This document shows positions 57,037-64,000 of a stretch of 64,000 nucleotides of DNA, piece after piece. The notes beneath the pieces are model-generated. The model was not told the DNA's origin, searched no databases, and saw only the letters and a program-made list of their open reading frames with translations. This DNA is from Serratia silvae (GTDB lineage Bacteria; Pseudomonadota; Gammaproteobacteria; Enterobacterales; Enterobacteriaceae). The stretch covers positions 50,920-114,919 of the forward strand of contig NZ_JAGQDC010000019.1 of NCBI RefSeq assembly GCF_023282985.1, written 5' to 3'. The translations under genes and the position numbers were made by a program. Each line of letters begins with the position of its first letter. Position 1 is the stretch's first letter.

Positions 57037-59646
57037 ATGGGCAAAGCTCTCGTAATAGTTGAGTCCCCGGCAAAAGCCAAAACTATTAATAAATATTTAG
57101 GTAATGACTACGTGGTGAAGTCCAGCGTTGGTCATATCCGTGATTTGCCGACCAGTGGCTCAGCTAGCAAAAAGAGCGCTGAGTCAGCCGAAGACAAAAC
57201 CAAAGACAAAGCCAAAAAGAAAGTCAAGAAAGATGAAAAGACCGCGCTGGTCAATCGCATGGGCGTCGATCCTTACCACGGGTGGGAAGCGCAATATGAG
57301 ATTTTGCCCGGTAAGGAAAAAGTGGTCGCCGAGTTAAAGTCGTTAGCCGAAAATGCTGACCACATCTATCTCGCAACCGACCTTGACCGCGAAGGGGAAG
57401 CCATCGCTTGGCACCTGCGGGAAGTGATCGGTGGGGACGACAAACGCTTTAGCCGCGTGGTGTTTAACGAAATCACCAAAAATGCGATCCAGCAGGCGTT
57501 CCAAGCGCCAGGCGAGCTGAATATCGATCGTGTCAACGCACAGCAGGCGCGTCGCTTTATGGACCGCGTGGTGGGCTATATGGTGTCGCCACTGCTGTGG
57601 AAAAAAATTGCCCGTGGCCTGTCTGCTGGCAGGGTGCAGTCCGTTGCGGTACGGCTGGTGGTGGAGCGTGAGCGCGACATCAAAGCGTTCGTACCCGAAG
57701 AATACTGGGAGCTGCATGCCGATCTGTTGGCGAAAGGTGAAATCGCGCTGCAGATGGAAGTCACCCACGCCCACGATAAGCCCTTCAAACCGGTTAACCG
57801 TGAGCAGACTCATGCCGCGCTCAACCTGCTGGAAAAAGCCCGTTATACCGTGCTGGATCGTGAAGACAAACCGACCAGTAGTAAACCGGGTGCGCCGTTC
57901 ATCACCTCCACGCTGCAACAGGCTGCCAGTACTCGTCTGAGCTTCGGCGTGAAGAAAACCATGATGATGGCGCAGCGTCTGTATGAAGCGGGTCATATCA
58001 CCTATATGCGTACCGACTCCACCAACCTGAGCCAGGATGCGGTCAACATGGTGCGCGGTTACATCGGTGACAACTTCGGCGAAAAATACCTGCCGAAGGC
58101 GCCTAATCAATACAGCAGCAAAGAAAACTCCCAGGAAGCGCACGAAGCGATCCGCCCTTCCGATGTCAGCGTATTGGCTGAACAGCTGAAAGATATGGAA
58201 GCGGATGCGCAGAAACTGTATCAGCTGATCTGGCGTCAGTTCGTCGCCTGTCAGATGACACCGGCGCAATACGACTCCACCACGCTGACGGTGAAAGCCG
58301 ACGACTTCCTGCTGCGAGCCAAAGGCCGTACGCTGCGTTTCGATGGTTGGACCAAGGTAATGCCTGCGCTGCGTAAGGGCGATGAAGATCGCACCTTGCC
58401 GTTTGTGGAAGTGGGCAGCGAGCTGGATCTGCAAAAACTGATCCCGAGCCAGCACTTTACCAAGCCACCGGCACGTTACAGTGAAGCCTCACTGGTTAAA
58501 GAGTTGGAAAAACGCGGGATTGGCCGTCCATCTACCTATGCCTCGATCATCTCGACCATTCAGGATCGTGGCTATGTGCGGGTAGAGAGCCGCCGGTTCT
58601 ACGCGGAAAAAATGGGTGAGATCGTTACCGATCGCCTGGAAGAAAACTTCCGTGAGCTGATGAATTACGACTTCACTGCACGCATGGAAAATGGCCTGGA
58701 TCAGGTTGCCAACAACCAGGCTGAATGGAAAGCGGTGCTGGACGAATTCTTTGCCGAATTCAGCGAGCAGTTGGAAACCGCCGAGAAGGACCCTGAAGAG
58801 GGCGGTATGCGCCCGAACCAGATGGTGATGACCAGCATTGACTGCCCGACCTGTGGCCGCAAGATGGGCATCCGCACCGCCAGCACCGGCGTGTTCCTCG
58901 GCTGTTCCGGCTACGCGCTGACGCCGAAAGAGCGCTGTAAAACCACCATCAACCTGGTGCCGGAAGCGGAAGTGCTGAACATCCTCGAAGGGGATGATGC
59001 AGAAACCAACGCCTTGCGTGCCCGTAAGCGTTGCCAGAAGTGCGGCACCGCGATGGACAGCTACCTGATCGACAACCAGCGTAAGCTGCACGTGTGCGGT
59101 AACAACCCGGCTTGTGATGGCTACGAAATCGAGCAGGGCGAATTCCGCCTGAAAGGTTACGACGGCCCGATCGTTGAGTGTGAGAAATGTGGTTCCGAAA
59201 TGCACCTGAAAATGGGGCGCTTTGGTAAGTACATGGGTTGTACCAACGAAAACTGCAAGAACACCCGTAAGATCCTGCGCAGCGGTGAAGTTGCTCCGCC
59301 GAAAGAGGATCCAGTCCCGCTGCCAGAGTTGCCGTGCGAGAAATCGGACGCCTACTTTGTGTTGCGTGATGGAGCGGCAGGGGTGTTCCTGGCGGCCAAC
59401 ACCTTCCCTAAATCGCGCGAAACCCGTGCGCCGTTAGTGGAAGAGTTGCTGCGCTTCAAAGATCGTTTACCGGAGAAATTGCGCTATCTGGCCGATGCGC
59501 CAGTGGCTGATCCTGAAGGCAACAAGACGATGGTGCGCTTCAGCCGTAAAACCAAGCAGCAGTATGTCTCATCAGAGAAAGACGGCAAGGCCACAGGCTG
59601 GTCCGCATTCTTTGTTGATGGCAAATGGATTGAAGGCAAAAAGTAA
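57037..59646 (+). CDS. topA: DNA topoisomerase I
   Basis: Relaxes negative supercoils; type IA enzyme of 869 residues. The TOPRIM domain has the acidic motif TDLDREGEA and the active-site Tyr323 lies in YMRTDSTN. Three C-terminal zinc ribbons are visible, beginning at [16 protein letters not shown] and CEKCGSEM. An inserted Lys-rich stretch lies at about residues 45-70, as in enterobacterial TopA. Strong terminator follows. Confidence 0.97.
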   Translation: MGKALVIVESPAKAKTINKYLGNDYVVKSSVGHIRDLPTSGSASKKSAESAEDKTKDKAKKKVKKDEKTALVNRMGVDPYHGWEAQYEILPGKEKVVAELKSLAENADHIYLATDLDREGEAIAWHLREVIGGDDKRFSRVVFNEITKNAIQQAFQAPGELNIDRVNAQQARRFMDRVVGYMVSPLLWKKIARGLSAGRVQSVAVRLVVERERDIKAFVPEEYWELHADLLAKGEIALQMEVTHAHDKPFKPVNREQTHAALNLLEKARYTVLDREDKPTSSKPGAPFITSTLQQAASTRLSFGVKKTMMMAQRLYEAGHITYMRTDSTNLSQDAVNMVRGYIGDNFGEKYLPKAPNQYSSKENSQEAHEAIRPSDVSVLAEQLKDMEADAQKLYQLIWRQFVACQMTPAQYDSTTLTVKADDFLLRAKGRTLRFDGWTKVMPALRKGDEDRTLPFVEVGSELDLQKLIPSQHFTKPPARYSEASLVKELEKRGIGRPSTYASIISTIQDRGYVRVESRRFYAEKMGEIVTDRLEENFRELMNYDFTARMENGLDQVANNQAEWKAVLDEFFAEFSEQLETAEKDPEEGGMRPNQMVMTSIDCPTCGRKMGIRTASTGVFLGCSGYALTPKERCKTTINLVPEAEVLNILEGDDAETNALRARKRCQKCGTAMDSYLIDNQRKLHVCGNNPACDGYEIEQGEFRLKGYDGPIVECEKCGSEMHLKMGRFGKYMGCTNENCKNTRKILRSGEVAPPKEDPVPLPELPCEKSDAYFVLRDGAAGVFLAANTFPKSRETRAPLVEELLRFKDRLPEKLRYLADAPVADPEGNKTMVRFSRKTKQQYVSSEKDGKATGWSAFFVDGKWIEGKK

Positions 59647-59672
59647 CCTTGATGCCAAGCCAGTACTAAAAA

Positions 59673-59697
59673 AACCAGCTCACAGAGCTGGTTTTTT
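59673..59697 (+). terminator. topA terminator
   Basis: Nine-bp stem AACCAGCTC/GAGCTGGTT with loop ACA, preceded by A's and followed by T's. Confidence 0.88.
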
Positions 59698-59830
59698 ATT
59701 GGCGAAAATCGGCTGGCGGATCTATTCTTTTCTGCTTTTTCTTATTTTTATCGGCAAGCCTCGGCGTTGATAATCATGCGAAAAGATCGTTATCATCTTG
59801 TGAAGCGGATCTATACATGGTGCCGTGACA

Positions 59831-59839
59831 TGATATAAT
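59831..59839 (+). promoter_or_regulatory. extended -10 of cysB
   Basis: TGATATAAT is an extended -10 (TGnTATAAT); the -35 is weak. It is the best promoter candidate in the 364-base gap (59647-60010) before cysB. The rest of that gap is AT-rich without a gene. Confidence 0.5.
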
Positions 59840-60007
59840 GGTTATATAAAAACGTTTTTTATGATTAAAGCTTATTAAAAACGGCGTTTTCATCAGCATC
59901 TGGGCGAAATCACTGTGTTTGAGGCTTGTGATAATTAAGCATACTGGGGCAACACCGAGATACCTGGCTGCGGTAAGCCGCAGTGTTTTAACCTAGGATG
60001 GTATTAA

Positions 60008-60985
<978 letters not shown>

Positions 60986-61017
60986 GCCGTTAACTTGAGC
61001 CGCATTAAACCATTTAA

Positions 61018-61038
61018 ACCGCCGAAGGGCGGTTTTTC
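61018..61038 (+). terminator. cysB terminator
   Basis: Six-bp stem ACCGCC/GGCGGT with loop GAAG and T5. Confidence 0.82.
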
Positions 61039-61103
61039 GTTGTCTGACGCCTGCTAACTGATTGACCAACCAGTAGCTTCCTGCCTTTGATCGCTCTTGC
61101 TTA

Positions 61104-61139
61104 TCGTTATGATCAAAACGTGTTGTTATCAAAACGTTA
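61104..61139 (+). promoter_or_regulatory. direct repeats upstream of acnA
   Basis: GTTATgATCAAAACGT and GTTATCAAAACGT occur close together; the shared core ATCAAAACGT repeats with a 16-base offset (61112-61121, 61128-61137). Likely a regulator site, perhaps ArcA, FNR or SoxS type, since E. coli acnA is controlled by these; none is a clear match. Confidence 0.4.
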
Positions 61140-61213
61140 CATGGGGTTTGTGTTATCTTTAAATAAGACCTCAGTAATTACCCTGGTTTGACATAATAAA
61201 AAGTGGAGGAGCT

Positions 61214-63886
61214 ATGTCGTCCGATCTTCGTAAAACGAGTATGGATAAGCTGGTAGCACTGGGTAGTGAGTATCACTATTACAGTTTGCCGCTGGCGGCC
61301 AGACAGTTAGGGGATATTGACCGGCTGCCGAAATCGATGAAAGTGTTACTGGAAAACCTGTTGCGCCATGTGGATGGTGATACGGTACAGGTTGACGATT
61401 TGAAGGCGATCGTAGGCTGGTTACAAACCGGCCATGCCGATCGGGAAATCGCCTATCGCCCGGCGCGGGTGCTGATGCAGGATTTCACCGGCGTGCCTGC
61501 CGTGGTGGATTTGGCGGCAATGCGTGAGGCGGTTCTGCGTCTGGGAGGGAAAGTCGAGCAGGTGAATCCGCTATCACCGGTCGATCTGGTCATTGACCAC
61601 TCGGTTACTGTCGATGAGTTTGGCGACGATGCTGCCTTTGGTGAGAACGTGCGTATCGAAATGGAGCGCAACCACGAACGCTACACCTTCCTGCGCTGGG
61701 GGCAAAAGGCCTTCAACCGCTTCCGCGTGGTGCCGCCCGGCACGGGTATCTGCCATCAGGTGAACCTGGAGTATCTGGGGCAAACCGTTTGGCACACCGA
61801 AGAGAATGGCCAACGCATTGCTTATCCCGATACTTTGGTGGGCACTGATTCTCACACCACCATGATTAATGGCCTGGGTATCTTGGGTTGGGGCGTCGGT
61901 GGTATTGAGGCCGAAGCTGCCATGCTGGGCCAGCCGGTTTCCATGCTAATCCCGGATGTGGTGGGCTTTAAACTCAGCGGTAAGTTATCCGAGGGCATCA
62001 CGGCCACCGACCTGGTGCTGACCGTTACCCAAATGCTGCGTAAGCACGGAGTGGTTGGCAAGTTCGTTGAGTTTTATGGTGATGGGCTGGCCGACTTGCC
62101 GCTGGCGGACCGGGCAACCATTGCCAACATGTCGCCAGAGTTCGGGGCAACCTGTGGCTTCTTCCCGGTCGATGACGTAACGCTAGGCTACCTGCAGTTA
62201 AGTGGCCGTAGCGCTGAGCAGATCGCATTGGTAGAAGCCTATGCCAAGGCTCAGGGGATGTGGCGCAATCCAGGCGATGAACCGGTGTTTACCAGCACGC
62301 TATCGCTGGATATGTCGACGGTTGAGGCCAGTCTGGCTGGGCCAAAACGCCCGCAGGACCGTGTCGCGTTGCCGCAGGTGCCAACAGCATTCACCGCCGC
62401 GACCGAGCTGGAAATTGGTGGTAAGAAAGATAAGCAGGAAGCGAAAAGTTTCACGTTGGGTGGCAAAAGCTTGGAGCTACATACCGGCGCGGTCGTGATC
62501 GCAGCTATTACCTCCTGTACCAACACCTCCAACCCGAGTGTGATGATGGCTGCTGGCCTGTTGGCCAAAAAGGCCGTTGAAAAGGGCTTGAAGACCAAGC
62601 CTTGGGTGAAAACCTCACTGGCGCCCGGTTCCAAAGTGGTGACCGAATACTTCGATCGCGCCAAATTGACGCCGTACCTGGAACAACTGGGCTTTAACCT
62701 GGTTGGCTACGGTTGCACGACCTGTATTGGTAACTCCGGCCCGTTGCCCGAACCGATTGAGCAGGCGATCAAGGCAGGAGATATCACCGTAGGCGCCGTG
62801 CTGTCCGGTAACCGTAACTTTGAAGGGCGTATCCATCCGCTGGTTAAAACAAACTGGCTGGCTTCACCGCCGCTGGTGGTAGCCTATGCGCTGGCAGGTA
62901 ACATGAAGGTAGACCTGACCAAAGAGGCGTTGGGCGAAGGCCGCGATGGCAAACCGGTCTATCTGAAGGATATCTGGCCTACCAGTCAGGAGATTGCTCA
63001 GGCGGTGGCCGAGGTCAGCACCGAAATGTTCCATAAGGAATATGGTGCAGTGTTTGACGGTGACGCTGAATGGCAAGCGATCCAGGTGACCGGCTCCGCG
63101 ACCTATGAATGGCAAGCCGACTCTACCTATATTCGCCATCCGCCATTTTTCAGTACCATGAAGGCGCAACCTGATCTGGTGCAGGACATTCACGGTGCGC
63201 GTATTCTGGCAATCCTGGCGGACTCGGTGACGACTGACCATATCTCCCCGGCAGGTAACATCAAACGTGACAGTCCGGCGGGGCGCTACCTGAGCGAACG
63301 TGGCGTAGAGGCGAAAGAGTTCAACTCTTATGGTTCGCGCCGTGGTAACCACGAAGTGATGATGCGGGGCACCTTCGCCAACATCCGTATCCGCAACGAA
63401 ATGGTTCCGGGCGTGGAGGGCGGTTATACCCGCCATCTGCCTTCGCAGAATCAAATGGCGATCTATGACGCCGCCATGCAGTATCAGCAGGAGCAGATAC
63501 CACTGGCTGTGATTGCCGGTAAAGAGTATGGCTCCGGCTCCAGCCGCGACTGGGCAGCCAAAGGCCCGCGTTTATTGGGGGTGCGAGTGGTGATCGCGGA
63601 GTCTTTTGAGCGCATCCACCGTTCCAACCTGATCGGTATGGGCATCTTGCCGCTGGAGTTCTCGCAGGGAATAACGCGCAAAACGCTGGGTTTGACGGGG
63701 GAGGAACTGATCGACGTGATTGGTTTACAGGCGTTGCAACCCGGCCAGACGGTACCGGTTAATATCACTTATGCTGATGGCAGGCAGGTGGTGGTGAATA
63801 CCCGTTGCCGAATTGATACTGGCAATGAGCTGACTTATTACCAGAACGACGGCATCCTGCACTACGTTATCCGTAAAATGCTGTAG
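61214..63886 (+). CDS. acnA: aconitate hydratase A
   Basis: Isomerises citrate and isocitrate in the TCA cycle; 890 residues, monomeric AcnA type. The iron-sulfur ligands lie in [10 protein letters not shown] and [12 protein letters not shown]. The C-terminal swivel domain with the substrate Arg motif [12 protein letters not shown] follows. GGAGGAG precedes the ATG. In E. coli AcnA is the stress and stationary-phase form. Confidence 0.97.
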   Translation: MSSDLRKTSMDKLVALGSEYHYYSLPLAARQLGDIDRLPKSMKVLLENLLRHVDGDTVQVDDLKAIVGWLQTGHADREIAYRPARVLMQDFTGVPAVVDLAAMREAVLRLGGKVEQVNPLSPVDLVIDHSVTVDEFGDDAAFGENVRIEMERNHERYTFLRWGQKAFNRFRVVPPGTGICHQVNLEYLGQTVWHTEENGQRIAYPDTLVGTDSHTTMINGLGILGWGVGGIEAEAAMLGQPVSMLIPDVVGFKLSGKLSEGITATDLVLTVTQMLRKHGVVGKFVEFYGDGLADLPLADRATIANMSPEFGATCGFFPVDDVTLGYLQLSGRSAEQIALVEAYAKAQGMWRNPGDEPVFTSTLSLDMSTVEASLAGPKRPQDRVALPQVPTAFTAATELEIGGKKDKQEAKSFTLGGKSLELHTGAVVIAAITSCTNTSNPSVMMAAGLLAKKAVEKGLKTKPWVKTSLAPGSKVVTEYFDRAKLTPYLEQLGFNLVGYGCTTCIGNSGPLPEPIEQAIKAGDITVGAVLSGNRNFEGRIHPLVKTNWLASPPLVVAYALAGNMKVDLTKEALGEGRDGKPVYLKDIWPTSQEIAQAVAEVSTEMFHKEYGAVFDGDAEWQAIQVTGSATYEWQADSTYIRHPPFFSTMKAQPDLVQDIHGARILAILADSVTTDHISPAGNIKRDSPAGRYLSERGVEAKEFNSYGSRRGNHEVMMRGTFANIRIRNEMVPGVEGGYTRHLPSQNQMAIYDAAMQYQQEQIPLAVIAGKEYGSGSSRDWAAKGPRLLGVRVVIAESFERIHRSNLIGMGILPLEFSQGITRKTLGLTGEELIDVIGLQALQPGQTVPVNITYADGRQVVVNTRCRIDTGNELTYYQNDGILHYVIRKML

Positions 63887-63897
63887 ATAGAAAGAAC

Positions 63898-63919
63898 AAG
63901 GGCGCCAGAAGGCGCCCTT
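63898..63919 (+). terminator. acnA terminator
   Basis: Nine-bp stem AAGGGCGCC/GGCGCCCTT with loop AGAA just past the stop; tail GTTGTTATTTC. Confidence 0.8.
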
Positions 63920-63939
63920 GTTGTTATTTCTAACTGAAT

Positions 63940-63960
63940 ACCACGTCCTATGGACGTGGT
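63940..63960. repeat. short inverted repeat at the window end
   Basis: Perfect 9-bp arms ACCACGTCC/GGACGTGGT with loop TAT. No T-run. Its role is unknown and the neighbouring gene lies outside the window. Confidence 0.6.
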
Positions 63961-64000
63961 TATCGGCTTTTTGGCTCTGCCAGTAATGCTACTCATGGGA

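Noticed and set aside
57343..58455. A 370-codon open frame on the minus strand within topA
   Set aside because: It is an antisense shadow of a well-supported gene, with a composition typical of such shadows.

Overview
The window is a conserved chromosomal backbone segment of a member of the Enterobacterales, most likely a Serratia (Yersiniaceae). The evidence is E. coli-like gene content and order, moderate GC, and a trp operon in which trpG and trpD are separate genes while trpC is a fused trpC-trpF. That split trpG/trpD arrangement is the one classically described for Serratia marcescens, and the TrpG protein is very close to, but not identical with, the S. marcescens protein as I remember it. 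I found no prophage, insertion sequence transposase, CRISPR array or rRNA operon.

Layout. Positions 1-9.6 kb carry ansA, sppA, ydjA, an overlapping selD-selU-topB-ynjH operon, nudG and xthA; in E. coli this block lies in one place except that selU is elsewhere. A LOG-family gene (9.7-10.2 kb) marks a synteny junction. From 10.4 kb to the end the order follows a second, distant E. coli block: two tRNA-Tyr genes (tyrTV), purU, ychJ, rssA, rssB, [ugd and a UDP-glucuronate 4-epimerase gene where galU would be expected], hns, tdk, adhE, ychE, oppA-oppA-oppBCDF, yciU, clsA, yciY, [dps, smvA/smvR-like efflux pair], yciI, tonB, yciA, yciB, [a SulP transporter], yciC, a YkgJ-type gene, ompW, a BON lipoprotein, the trp operon, trpH, yciO, rluB, btuR, yciK, sohB, yciN, topA, cysB and acnA.

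How genes work together. SelD makes selenophosphate and SelU consumes it to modify tRNA, and their reading frames overlap. RssA and RssB belong to the RpoS-turnover locus. Ugd and the epimerase form a two-step path from UDP-glucose to UDP-galacturonate. OppABCDF is a complete oligopeptide importer with two tandem binding proteins. The trp operon has its promoter/operator, a leader peptide with tandem Trp codons and an attenuator hairpin. smvA and its TetR-type regulator are divergent around a palindromic operator candidate.

The most unusual structure is a family of palindromic MITE-like repeats. A complete 127-bp copy sits between trpC and trpB, and its terminal inverted repeat supplies the last two codons and the stop codon of trpC. 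An internally deleted copy lies beside smvA, and a diverged larger relative lies upstream of tdk. No wholly new multi-gene system was recognised; the other leads are regulatory or RNA-level (rluB leader, acnA direct repeats, long leaders of opp, adhE and hns/tdk) and the missing galU.
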